Positions 10,684-21,317 of a stretch of 64,000 nt of DNA are shown in pieces. Made by a program: the position numbers and the translations under genes. The notes under the pieces are model-generated. The model made no database searches. It saw only the letters and a program-made list of their open reading frames with translations, and had not been told where the DNA came from. Where the stretch lies: positions 3,854,001-3,918,000 of the forward strand of contig NC_135726.1 in the NCBI RefSeq assembly GCF_964656455.1. The letters are read 5' to 3'. Position 1 is the stretch's first letter; the number at the start of each line of letters is the position of its first letter. This DNA is from Halichoerus grypus (taxonomy: Eukaryota; Chordata; Mammalia; Carnivora; Phocidae).

Positions 10684-12233
10684 GAGACGTGCGGCTACAG
10701 CTCTGTCGGGGCATGCTCGTCTCTGGAACATTCCAGGGAGGCATCCCATGAGGGAAAGCGTTCCAGCACTGGCCGGGTGAGTGACTACCAGGCATGTTTT
10801 TGCTGTGCTCCAGAGGAGACTGTAATGTAATGACCGAGAGGAGAGGAGGTAGAGAGGGAAACAGGAGAGGAGGATGAAGGAGAGCGCCCCTGGGCCTGCT
10901 TTCAAGGTCAGTGCCCAAGCGCGAGGGGCGAGGCAGAGGGAAGCGGACGGACGGGAAATATTCAGGCCGGAGGAGCCGCATGCTGGCTGCTTGCTGTCAC
11001 CGTCAGTCCTCTCGAGCCGGGACAAACCCCGAGAGAAAAGCCAGGGTTCCTGGTCACCGGATGCACGACGAGGGGTATGGGCAGAGTGTGCAGGACAGCG
11101 GTCAGCCGGCGAGGGCCGAGGGGGGCAGAGGCGCCTTCCCAAGGCTGCCGGGGGGCGGAGGGCCCCATGCCGCATGGCCGCTCCGCCCATGAGCCTCATG
11201 CAACTGCCCCCAGAAGCCGCCTCTGCCCCTCTGTCTAACACCGACGCAGATTTTTCTGTCTTCCTTGAAATACAGAACAGCAGTGTCTGCTTTTAGAAAG
11301 GGTGGTTGTCTTGCAGCTACTGAAGAGACCTCTCTGGTGCCTCTTCACGGGGCACACAGCCCGTGCTACGCCCAGGGACGGAGTGCAGGACTCTCTCTGC
11401 TTCAGAAGGAAGCCGTCCGCTGACCAGGAGCATTTCAGATGGCCTGACACCGACACCTCGGTGCTGGTGTGAGTCCCAAGCAGCCACGCAGATCCCACGA
11501 GGCCTCTGGGGTGCTCACACCCCTCGCTGGGCCTTCCGCAGCCAGGGCCTTCTGCACCGGGCTCTCTCCCTCCCTAAAATAGGAAGTGTCTCTTTCCTCC
11601 TAGCGGTTCCTGTGACTCCAGTTCTGGTCACACAGTGGGGAGCTGGCAGGGCCAGCAGCAGCCACGGACTGACCCAGCCTGCCCGGGGAGGCCCACCGCC
11701 CCCTCCGCAGGGCTGTGGCTCAGCAGGAGCCCCGACTGGCAGAGTACCCCTATTCCATCCTGCTGCTGAAGAAGAGGGTCCCAGACTGTCACCCGTGTCA
11801 TTGGCGTGTGCCAGCTCATGATGCCCCCATCTGCATTCCCACGGGCACCCCACCCCCTCCCTTTCCTGCAGGCGGCTGCAGCAGGTGCTGCCCTGGGCCC
11901 ACCTCGGCCCTGGTGTCCTTCCTCCACCTCCTGCTCGGTCCTATGTCACGGGCCTGACACCCAGGAGTAGGGGCAGTCACCTTGGTTTTATCGTGTAATC
12001 CCAGGGACCCTATGGCACGCGGATGGGGGGAGCAGACAAGGCAGAAGGGAGGTGGGGAGACGGGCAACCAGATTGTTCTAACCGCTAGTTCTAGGGCAGT
12101 GTGGAGCGGCTCTGGGTGCTGCTGAGGTCATGCAGGGTCTTCAGGTGGGGTGACAGCCAGTCGCTGGCCCAGGAGAGGGGTGTGCACCTTCAGTCCTCCT
12201 GGGGGGTGCTCTGGGCGACCTCCCACGGCCTGC

Positions 12234-12283
12234 CTACTCGATGGCCATCTGTTCAATGTGGTCGCTCAGCAGCTTGTATTGCT
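12234..12283 (-). CDS. KIAA0513: KIAA0513 coding exon 12 and stop (residues 396-411)
   Basis: The acceptor is GTTTTCTTTTCCAG (AG 12285-12284). It encodes QYKLLSDHIEQMAIE and stops at TAG 12236-12234. The C-terminus is at the expected residue 411. Confidence 0.95.
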
Positions 12284-13529
12284 CTGGAAAAGAAAACAAT
12301 GTTAATTCTCGGAAGAAAGGTGTCGACATCGGCAGGTAGGCCCTGCTCTTTTCATCCGGGCAGTAACAAAGCAGGACCTCACCAGGAATGGCTGTGTCAC
12401 CAGTAACACCGAGCCCTCAGCCGCCAGCTGCACACCTGGCACCCGGAAGTGGGCTCCTTGGAAATGGGATGCATCTTCTTATGGAAAGGACGTGAAGCCC
12501 GGGGAAGGCACAGTGCCGGCAGATGAACTGCACCACAGGAGCCAGGCCTGAGTCCTACGAGCTGCACAGGGCCGCACGGCGGGCAAGGGGACAGTGTTCT
12601 TGCCCGGTACTGTGGGGCTGGTGACAGCACTCTGCGATTTTCCAGGGAAGCACCGAGCATTCTCCTGCCTCCCGAGGCCACTCCTCTGTGGCCCCTTTTA
12701 ATTTGGTGCAGGATGGAGGGTTTTAAAAAAAGATTGATTTATTTATTTGAGAGAGAAAAAGTGCTAGCAGTGGTGGTTGGGGGGGGGGGGAAGGGACAGA
12801 GGGAGAGAGAGCATCTCAAGCAGACTCCCCGCTGAGCGCAGAGCCAGACACGGGGCTCCATCCCCGACCCTGAGATCATGACCTGAGCCGAAACCAAGAG
12901 TCAGACGCTTAGCCGACGGAGCCACCCAGGCGCCCCAGGTGGAGGGTTTTTTTTGTTTTTTGTTTTTGAAAGAATACTGTGTCAATCCAAATGTATATTT
13001 AAGTGGAAGATTTTTTACGCCACGAGGGAAAGCTGTTTTGTAGCAGGTAGGATGACATATAAAGGCTGGCTCCAGTAGTAGACTGGGGGGCTGATACGTA
13101 ACGTATCCGCTCTTACTAAAGAAATCAGAGACTCTAGAAAAACCTCACAGCCCCCATACCTCTCACGGCACTGTGGTTCAAGAAACAAAGCAGGCCATTT
13201 AGAAGCAGGGGCAACTCATGGTCAGAGCTTGGCCATTTACAAGTTCAGAGTCTGAGCGCCCAGTCCCCTCTTTACCTTTGGCCCCATTTGGAAACACTGG
13301 AAGGGGGAAGCTCCCTGACCCCTGGCAAATGCCACCTAGCAGAAAGGGCCTTCCAAATACAATGAGAAGTGTCCCGTGCATGTAGGGAGACAGGAATAGA
13401 GCAGGGGTGAACCTGCCCGATAGTTCAGCATCACATTTCTAATTAAAACCGTGGAAATCCTGTGAGCGGGGTGGGGCAGACCACTGGTTCCTCAGCCCCG
13501 AGCCCCGACCACCTCTGGCCGCTACTCAC
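12284..13529 (-). other. KIAA0513 intron 11-12
   Basis: 1246 bp, GTGAGT...AG. Contains one full minus-strand CanSINE at 12725-12936 and otherwise unique sequence. Confidence 0.85.
12725..12936 (-). mobile_element. CanSINE, minus strand
   Basis: T/A-rich start, GAGAGAGA tail complement, a G-run near 12780, and the head complement GCCACCCAGGCGCCCC. Flanked by the duplicated phrase GGAGGGTTTT. Confidence 0.9.
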
Positions 13530-13624
13530 CTTCGTCCAGATTGCCGATCACGGCCTGCTTCTTCAGGAAATCATTACACAACTTCTTGTTGAGCCCGAAC
13601 GCCAGCATGTTGTGAGTGAACGTG
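13530..13624 (-). CDS. KIAA0513: KIAA0513 coding exon 11 (residues 364-396)
   Basis: 95 bp. The acceptor is GTCTTTTTCTCCAG (AG 13626-13625) and the donor GTGAGT (13529-13524). It encodes [16 protein letters not shown] then [15 protein letters not shown]. The intron between exons 10 and 11 is only 270 bp. The segment is the hydrophobic, Lys-rich part that resembles the SBF2-type domain. Confidence 0.95.
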
Positions 13625-13894
13625 CTGGAGAAAAAGACACCCATGAGCTGGCACCCTTCTTCCTCCCTGGGGAGGGGGCGCCAGGGGAGGGGGGCCCGCC
13701 TGGAACTGTAAGAAGTGGAAATGAAGGGCGGCCGCCTTGGCCCACCACCGGGCATGGGGACAGGAGGTGCGTCTGTGGGGAACTGGAAGCCATGAGGACA
13801 GGCCTTCCGGCAGGAGAGAACCCCAGGCTGGCCCTCGTCCCCAATGTCCCACCCGGTCGGGACCCCCAGGGTGGGGTCGTCGTGGTGCCCTCAC

Positions 13895-13975
13895 CCCAGC
13901 TGCCCGAAGGTGATGTTCTCATTGAACCGCAGACTGTCGTTGCGTTCCTCCTGGGTCATGTGGCACCACTTCTCC
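13895..13975 (-). CDS. KIAA0513: KIAA0513 coding exon 10 (residues 337-364)
   Basis: 81 bp. The acceptor is CCTGTGCTTGCAG (AG 13977-13976) and the donor GTGAGG (13894-13889). It encodes [17 protein letters not shown] then NENITFGQL, and ends with a split Gly codon, GG|C. It is a well-conserved C-terminal module. Confidence 0.95.
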
Positions 13976-16959
13976 CTGCAAGCACAGGTGACAGGAGAGC
14001 GTTCCAGAATGCCGTCGCGTCCCCCACCTCTCGCCCCCCTGCTCTGATCTACAGGGGGCACCCCAGCGTTGCCTCCCTGACACGGAGTGGGGAGCACCTC
14101 CCCTGAAGAGCTATTTGATCTGCTCTTCCACAAAGCCTGCCCAGGGTTCTGACACTCGGCCTGACGGGCCCCAAATACAAACTTCACTTCATCCTTCCTG
14201 AGATGAGGAGATCCAAAAGCTCATATGCTTCCTACTGACCCAGAGATGACATGTGCTTAGTGGCTGTCCAGAACATTCTCTAGGAGACAAGAACACCATC
14301 CCCCATGTCCTTTTCTGTGGCTCAAGGGTGGGAGGTCCCAGGGCCACTGGGGAGGCAGGATGACCTACAGAGAGGACAGGGCCCTGCCGGCGTCCCTGGA
14401 GGGTGGCAGCTGAGAACCCGTCCGGGAGGCCCTCAGGCTGGTGCTTCATCTGCAGGCCTCCTGGGCTCTTTGGAGGGGGCAGCGTGCACAGCCTTTTGTG
14501 GCCGGGAGGCCCAGGGAGCAGGGGAGGCTGCAGAGGGCCACATTGTCCTGTCAGGCGGGGTCTTGGCTCTGCTGCATTTCCCGGCCCTGACTTCCTGAGA
14601 GGCCAGGTTCATGCTCCACGCCCCTCCCCGGAGCACACAGATGAGACCCCGATCTTCCCGAAGGACCCCTGGAACTTTCCTCCCCCGCCCTGACCACCGT
14701 GAAGATGGCACAAGGTGCAAAAACCCCAAGAGAAAGAAATGCAGTCTGTGTGCGGCTGCCCAGGTGGGACTCTGAAGCCTGGCTCTGTCTGCTCCCCACG
14801 GAGGGACATGAGTGGGCGCAGGCTCCGGGGCAGGGAGGGCGTTCTCTGAGCCCCATGAACTCTGCATCCCGATGGAAAGCTGCCTCCAGCAGCTCACTGC
14901 AGGTGCGCTCGCTCCCCCCCCGGCGGAGCACCCCTGTCTCGAGCGGATGGGGGACTCATCCCTGGCCCCTCCATGTCTACCTGAGAAGCGGGCTCCTTGC
15001 AGGGGCAGATGCAGATGCGGAGGAGATGCTCACTTAAGCCCCCTGCCCCTTAAAGATTAAGCTCTGGGTGAGGAGTCTGATTAAAACAAGGTTAGGAGAG
15101 AGAGAAGAGACGAGGGAGAGAAGAGGCAGAGTGAGGGAGTGAGGGGTGGGGGCAATGGAGAAGCCAAAGGAAGAGAAAAAGACCCAACATCAAACCTTAA
15201 CTGCTTTCCACCTGCCGGGCCCAGGGCCACGCGAGCTGCTGTGGCTTAGCAGGAGGCCACGGGACGCCGGGGGCAGGTGTCACTCCCAGCCTCCTCACGC
15301 TGAGGACAGGACGCCCATGAAGATACCCAGAACGTGCTTCCAGGCATGATGCTAATCCATCCCATTTTGCTTCCCACCCTCTTTCTCCCAGTGGTTACCC
15401 TTAGGGTGGTCCAGGCACATAAATCCCAAACCACCATCAGGTCTGCCGTGTACAGTTGTGCGTGCACAACCCCACACCCTGTGGGAGTCACCCGGCGGCC
15501 CTAACCCTCCTGACCCGGATGAGAAGGAGATACTTTTTGCCATGGCTAGGACTAGAGGTGGGGCATTTAATCTGACCTCTGAAGAAAGAGGTGGAAGGTC
15601 GTTAGCACTCAGCGGGTCAGGTGCTGCCTACAATCCAATCAATTCCTTAAAACTGAGATCAGTATCCAATACCAGTCGAGGTCTAATCCCACAGAGGGCA
15701 GGGCATGTGTCTAAACTGCCACAGTGGGAATTTGGATGTGAGCAATAGACGCCTTTGGAAATGGAGGCCTTTCTGCCTCTGAGTATCATCAGCTGAGTTT
15801 CCCGAAGAGGAGATATGATGCTGGAGGCAAGAGGTTGCCCAGGGACCCAGAGCCTACCCTCCCACCCCAATCTCGGAGGAACATTTGCCCTTCTTCCGGC
15901 TGAGGCCCGGGGCATGTGGGGTCAGACCACGTCTGCTCTGGGGAACAGGGCCCGTGAGGCCCGTGAGGCCCGTGAGGCCCAGAGGCCGGCACTCCCTCAG
16001 GGGCTTGGAGGCGGCCGCGGTGCTCTAGCTCTCCTAGGCCTCAGCCACGCTGCTAAGCAACCGGGTCCCTGGGAGGCCGCGGTGAGTCATGCTCCCACCC
16101 AGAGAGACTGTGGAGACGCAGGGGCTTTGTAGTAAAGGGGGTGTCCATTATGCCTAAGTGTTCCTTTTATAGCCATAATAAGGCTGCATAAGAAGCAAGA
16201 TTTCTCATAAACAATAAGCACTAAAAATATATTACTGATTAAAGGAAGTGTGCTTTGGGAAATGTCCTACGAAGGAACAATCATTGTATCAGAAACTATT
16301 TTGAATCGGCAGGCCTTTCGCTCCAAAAATATATTACAAAAGGTATCTAACGAATACAAAGGTCAAACGATGAGAGACCCCACTGGGGGCTCGAAGAAAA
16401 GAGCCCTGTTCTAGGCCCTTCTCTTCAGAGGACCCCCTCACACACACACACAGGCTCCTCACCACGACATGGCTGGCAAGGAGGGGGCAGCCATCCTTCC
16501 TCCCTGACCCCCCGAGCCTGTCCCAGGGGCGGGGGACGGTCTGCCAGACCCCTGCACACCTCTGAGCCTGGCTGCAGAGAGGAAGAGCCTCTGTGCCCCC
16601 CACGGCTTTGTGCCGTGACCAGATTACCAAGCGTGAAGTCAAGGGGGTGGGTTCGAGGCCTGCTCAGGAGGGGCTGGAGTGCCAGAAGGCTGGAGCCGCT
16701 CAAAATCGGACTTGGCTGCTCACTCTCTGAACTCACCCTGGGCCTTGCAGGGTGTCGAGTGCCCTCTCTGTTTCCTGTTCCTGGTGCTCTGTCCTTGGCG
16801 AGCCCCCACCCGCCACCGGCCTGTCCTGGCAGTGGTACCGGGCTGCCCCCGCGCCTGGGCTCTGCCCCCTGCGGCAGCTAGCGCGCGGCTCCCGCCCTGA
16901 GGTGGCCCTGGCGGGGACCCCCGGCCCTGTAACATGAACAAAGTCACGTGGACACACAC
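13976..16959 (-). other. KIAA0513 intron 9-10
   Basis: 2984 bp, beginning with the weak donor GTGTGT. GC-rich; holds a three-copy 10-bp repeat (15949-15981). No interspersed repeat was recognised and none of its open frames looks coding. Confidence 0.8.
15949..15981 (+). repeat. 10-bp unit repeated three times
   Basis: GGCCCGTGAG-type units repeat in tandem three times just before CCCAGAGG. Confidence 0.9.
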
Positions 16960-16989
16960 CTCTTCTTCTCCTCCTCTCCAGCATCCCCT
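16960..16989 (-). CDS. KIAA0513: KIAA0513 coding exon 9, 30-nt microexon (residues 327-337)
   Basis: A 30-nt exon encoding GDAGEEEKK between two split Arg codons (AG|A and AG|G). It is in frame whether included or skipped, because skipping joins AG with G and leaves Arg. The acceptor is CTGCTGCCGCTCCAG (AG 16991-16990). The donor is GTGTGTGTC (16959 downward), which matches only GT at the intron start. The identification is supported by exact phase fit on both sides and by the recalled human segment, which also has an acidic GDAGEEEEK run here. See Findings for its likely regulation. Confidence 0.9.
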
Positions 16990-18077
16990 CTGGAGCGGCA
17001 GCAGAAACAGGTAAACAGAGGAACATGTCAAAGTCATGCAAGATATGTGGATGGAAAAAAGAGAACAGCGAGAGAGGAGCGTTATTACAGGCAGAAACAG
17101 AGAGACGGAGAGAGACGGGGTACTCGAGACCCTTGATCTGCTAGGAGCCCGACAGCTACAGAAGCAGCAGGAAACCCCGTTCGCCTACAAGCATCTAAGC
17201 GCTTCCTTCAGTCTGGTTTCCTGGCAGAGCGTGGGATTCTCTCTCTAGAACCCCCGGGATGGCTTCAGCAGCTTCCCCTCCGCGTGCTCCCTCTGCCTCC
17301 CTCAGGAGATGCAGCCGCAGCGGCCTGCAGGCCGTCCCGCCCCGCTAGGGTGTAGCTGCCCCCCCAGACAGAAAGACCGCACCTCAGACCCCCCTGCGCT
17401 AGTGCACCGGCATACACAGCAGGCCCCGGCTGTCCCCTGCCAGGGAGGAAGGCTGAGGGGGTCTCCCCATTAGAGAAGGAGAGGTTCATGACTGGGGGGA
17501 GGTTGCCAGTAAGGGGACCCAAGACTGGGAGGGCTACTGCCCCTTCCTGCCCAGCCGCTAGACACGGCGGGCCCAGAGCGGGAAGGACCACCAGCCCTCG
17601 CTGCCGCCCTGGGCTCTGTGTGATGGTTTACAAAGGGGGTCTTCTGATGTGGCAAGACCAGCTCAGGGAGCCTGGGAGGGTCTCAGGCTGCAGACCAGAG
17701 CACTAAGCTGAAGGCAGCAGTCGCATCTCCCCAGACGTCAGCTCTCTCGAGCTGAGTCTGTGGGGGTGGATCCTTGGGGGTCCTGATGGTTGCATTCTGG
17801 GGGAGTGTGCGCTTTGGAGGAGGGTCAGGCCAACTCATGCCAGAGCCCAGGACAGAAAGCGCTCATGCAAGCTGAGGACACCCCCCCGCCAGCCACGAAG
17901 CTGTGCGTGCCCGGGACCCTCCAGGCAGCTCGCCGGGCACCGGGGCCAGAAGGGGCTGAAGAAGAGATGGACGCACCGACTCAGCCATCCTTCTGTTCTC
18001 CTCCGCAGAAACCGGACAATAAAGCCAGTCCCCGGTCCTCTGCCCCAAGGCAAGGCAGGCCCAGACGCTGCTCCTAC
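16990..18077 (-). other. KIAA0513 intron 8-9
   Basis: 1088 bp, GTAGGA...AG, with the UGC motif at its end. No repeat recognised. Confidence 0.85.
16998..17003 (-). promoter_or_regulatory. UGCUGC motif beside the microexon 3' splice site
   Basis: On the minus strand TGCTGC lies 8 nt upstream of the microexon boundary, between a pyrimidine stretch and the AG. UGC motifs in this position are the recognised binding pattern of the neuronal splicing factor SRRM4 (nSR100). Confidence 0.5.
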
Positions 18078-18155
18078 CTGGTGGTGGGAGACCGCTTTCT
18101 CCTCTCAGAGTGGACGGCGTCAAAGAAAGCCGCGTTCCAGAACCTCAGCGTGTGC
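18078..18155 (-). CDS. KIAA0513: KIAA0513 coding exon 8 (residues 301-327)
   Basis: 78 bp. The acceptor is CCTCTGTCTTACAG (AG 18157-18156) and the donor GTAGGA (18077-18072), a slightly weak donor. It encodes [17 protein letters not shown] then RRKRSPTT. The aromatic stretch [11 protein letters not shown] is conserved, and the RRKRSPTT end is basic with a proline-directed phosphosite. Confidence 0.95.
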
Positions 18156-19618
18156 CTGTAAGACAGAGGCGTCTGTCAGTCCTCTCCAGGGAGGCAGGTC
18201 TCAGTACAGGAGGGATAAAGGCGCACTGTTTCCCACCACATCTGCAGGACCTTCTGACAAGTCACAGAGAGGCAGAGCAGGGAACAGAAAAATGACCATG
18301 CGCCTTTGTCCCAAACCGAGGCGGCTCCCTGGGCTCCCGGCCGAGGGTCACATCTCTCCCAGGATGAAGGTACAACACAGAGGCGGGTAAATCCCGCCTC
18401 CATCTGGTCAAAACTGAAGCCACCACCTTTGGGACGTGAAGGCCGTCTTCCGCTTCTCCACCCCCGCTGGGCCTCCTAGAGGAAGCCGGGGGTCTGGGGA
18501 CACCTGCTGCCAGAAAACTGGGTCTAGTAACATAATCGGGAACCCGGTGCGGACAGACCGCGTGCAGAGAACAAACATGTTCACAGGGACACACAAGTAA
18601 GAGACATTTTTAAAGATCAGGGGTCAGCCAACTACGCCACTGTGGCCTTCGAGGGAGGGGCACGTCTGACACCCTTTGGGCTCCAGGGGCTGGCTCTCTG
18701 CCTACTTGTGGGTGAATACAGCACGGCGATGGAGAGGCTTCAGCAGGACGAAGGCAGCCCAAACCGTCATCCACAGAGCGACACAGAGGGCAAGGGCTCC
18801 CCCGACCGCCGGCCTCTCACTTTACTCATGACCTTCATTCCTAGACGTTCACATAAAATAGCTTCATTGGGATATAACTCACGTACCATAAACTCAGTTT
18901 TTTAAAGTACACGATTCAGTGGTTTTTAGTATATTCAGAGTTGTACAACCATGACCACTATCTCCTTCCAGAACCTCTTCATCCTCCCCATAAGGAAACC
19001 CCGTACCCGTGAACAGTCCCTCCGCATCCCCTGCTTCCCTCAGCCCCGGGCAGCTGCTCAGCTACTCCGTCTCCAGGGACTAGCCTATCCTGAACGTTTC
19101 GTATAAATGGCATCATCCACCATGGCGTCTTTCGTGTCTGGCCTTTTCATTCTGCAAAATGTTTTCCAGGTTCACCTGCGTCTCAACCGTCAGCATCTCA
19201 CTCCCTCCCGTGTCTGAAGAAAACCGTGTGGTAGGGATATATCGTGTTTTGCGTATCCACACATCACGTGTCCATGTCTGTGGACATCCGGGTTCTTTCC
19301 AATTTTGGGCTATTGGGAGCCTATGTGCATGAGTCTTGTTCTCTGTTCTCTTGAGCACCTGGCTAGGAGCGGAGCTGCTGGGCCACGGGCTCACTCTCCG
19401 CTAACATGCTGGGGAGCTGCCAGACTGTTTTGTACGGCTGCTGTCCCCTTTCCATCCCCACCAGCAGGGTATGAGGGCTCCAGTTTCTCCACATCCTCAC
19501 ACACCTGCCACGGTTCCCCTTCTTTATTCTGGCCACCCTGGAGGGCGGGGCGAGCTCTGTCGGTGAGGGAGCCGCCGGGGCTGGGGGCGCGGCCCCACAG
19601 GTTGGGGAGCGGCCTTAC
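18156..19618 (-). other. KIAA0513 intron 7-8
   Basis: 1463 bp; roughly half is a minus-strand L1 3' end (18835-19525). Confidence 0.85.
18835..19525 (-). mobile_element. old L1 3' end, minus strand
   Basis: On the plus strand it reads the complement of an L1 3' end: AAGTACACGATTCAGTGG, ATTTCGT-type phrase GTATAAATGGCATCATCC, and CTGGGGAGCTGCCAGACTG. Confidence 0.75.
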
Positions 19619-19697
19619 CAGATGGGCTGCTGCTTCAGGTGTGTGTACAGGTAGATCTTCTCCCCCTTCCTTTCTTCCTCCGGGCTGCACACGGTCA
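19619..19697 (-). CDS. KIAA0513: KIAA0513 coding exon 7 (residues 275-301)
   Basis: 79 bp. The acceptor is TGCCCTCCCGCAG (AG 19699-19698) and the donor GTAAGG (19618-19613). It encodes [15 protein letters not shown] then [10 protein letters not shown], and ends with the split Trp codon TG|G. The [12 protein letters not shown] phrase is one of the most recognisable parts of KIAA0513. Confidence 0.95.
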
Positions 19698-21109
19698 CTG
19701 CGGGAGGGCAACAAAGACTGCCCGTGGCCCTGGTTGCCCCCACATGTTGGCAAACCCCTCAGCGACCCTCCCGGCCGGCACCGCTTCTCCCCAAAGGTCA
19801 CAGAAACGTGCAGTGGAAATTCCAAGACCACTTGCCTGCCACCCGCGGCCGGGAAGGACAATCCTGCCACCTTGGCCTTGGGAATTCCTTCTGAGGGAAG
19901 GGTCCCTGGCACGGCTCCCCCACCCCCAGTAATACATTCCTTCCCTGCCCTGAGACGTGGAATTTGGTTCCCGAATCCTCTCCCCAGAGAAGAGGTTTCC
20001 CCCCGAAATTCACTAGGCAAGTCCAGGCCAGGGTGGACAGAAGTCGGGAGTCATCAATGGCAGCATCTCGTGCCCCGGCGGGAGGGGCCCAGAGGTTCAG
20101 GGGCCTGCTTGGTGGTGCTACCGGTTACCAGCAGGGCCGGTCGAAGACCCTGTGGGGCCTGGCTCTGGGACCAGGGGCTCTGTGTGTCCACAGCCGGACA
20201 TCCGCTGGGCCTGGAGAGCACTGGGAGGCACTCACCAGTCTTCTGCGGCTTCTCCTTGGGCTTGTTCTCTTCCTCCCTGGGGGAGAGAACCACAGCAGTG
20301 ACAAAACAATCCCCCCCACACACATTTTCTCAGCTCAAGGGAAGCGGTCTAACCTGGCTGAAGGATTACGTCTCTTAGCAATGGCTACATTGCATGTGGT
20401 TTCCTCTACAAAAGTGTTAAGTCAGTGCAATGTTTCCCAATTGCCGATCTTCCAGAATTAAGGAGATGCGGCATGGAGGCTCCTTTGCACCATTTTCTCT
20501 GAATCCAAAACTGCCTGGACCAGACGAGGAACAAAGCCAAGTCACCCGGCTGTAACCGGCCATTGGAGGGGACACTGGGGACTTCGGGGAGCCCAGGGTA
20601 CTCTCTTGCTGATGTGCCCCCTTTCTTGGGAGGTCTTGGCTTCAACACTGCATTCTCAAGCACCTGGTCCCGGCAGGCTCCTGAGCTCCCGCTGCAGAAC
20701 GGCTGTCCTGGGGAACAGGGGTCTGTCCCCTGCCTACGTGGTTCCCTTCACATGCGCTCTCACCACACTTCCAGGAGGAAGGGCCAGGGAGGATTTGTAA
20801 TTACCCTGCTGCCTTCCGGCAGTTTCCACATGCTCCCCATCCGTCCTAGAAAACCCCGAACCCCAGGACATCCCTGCCTGTCAGCCAACCCAAAGGCATG
20901 TGCGAACCACAGAAAACTCTGGGGGGTGGAGGGTCAAGCTGTGCTTCTCAGGAGCTGCTCGCGGGCCCCTAAGGTCACCCAGGGCGGCCACGTGGACTCC
21001 TCCACGGCCAGGCCATGGCCTCCCTGTCACCGCCACTGGCAGGCGGAACATGGCCTCTGCCTTCGGCCACACCTGCCCCTCCCCCCACAGTCCACCTGGT
21101 GACACTTAC
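19698..21109 (-). other. KIAA0513 introns 5-6 and 6-7 flanking exon 6
   Basis: Two short introns (20277-21109, 833 bp; 19698-20235, 538 bp) around the 41-bp exon 6. GC-rich unique sequence, no repeats recognised. Open frames here are not supported as coding. Confidence 0.8.
20236..20276 (-). CDS. KIAA0513: KIAA0513 coding exon 6 (residues 261-275), 41 bp
   Basis: A short exon. The acceptor is GTTCTCTCCCCCAG (AG 20278-20277) and the donor GTGAGT (20235-20230). It encodes EEENKPKEKPQKT, a charged Lys/Glu linker. At 41 bp it is not a multiple of three, so skipping it would break the frame; it should be constitutive or toggle a truncated product. Confidence 0.93.
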
Positions 21110-21317
21110 TCGTGTTTCCTGGCCAGGGGTCCCTTCAGCTTGGTCTCCAGCCCCCCGAAGAAGCCCTTGACGTTCTCTGTCTTGGCCGATGTGTTCTTCA
21201 GCAGCCGCTCAGCGATGTCCTTCTTCTCTGCCAGCCAGCTGTTGGCGGATTTCAGGTAGGAGTCGATGCTCCCCGCGGGCTTCTCCTTGGACTCGGAAGG
21301 CAGCAGGTGCGGCTTAC
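21110..21317 (-). CDS. KIAA0513: KIAA0513 coding exon 5 (residues 192-261)
   Basis: 208 bp, the longest internal coding exon. The acceptor is CCCCCCTCCAG (AG 21319-21318) and the donor GTAAGT (21109-21104). It encodes [20 protein letters not shown], then [20 protein letters not shown], then [20 protein letters not shown] and KGPLARKH. The middle is strongly helical; the end is Lys/Arg-rich. It ends with a split Glu codon. Confidence 0.95.

Larger units (their letters stand above)
5270..12233 (-). other. KIAA0513: KIAA0513 3' UTR and downstream flank (end not resolved)
   Basis: KIAA0513 transcripts have long 3' UTRs, so a good part of this 7-kb stretch is expected to be 3' UTR. AATAAA on the minus strand occurs at 9260-9265, 6664-6669 and 5292-5297. 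The one at 6664-6669 is followed by an A-rich run and may belong to a repeat. I cannot tell which is used. The stretch has no convincing coding exon; it holds an MIR scrap (5640-5740), a truncated CanSINE (9181-9245), a TC/CA microsatellite and a 47-bp tandem duplication. Confidence 0.45.

Noticed and set aside
19305..20378. Plus-strand open frame of 357 codons
   Set aside because: Antisense across KIAA0513 exons 6 and 7 and the L1 end; no family resemblance, overlaps a conserved coding exon.
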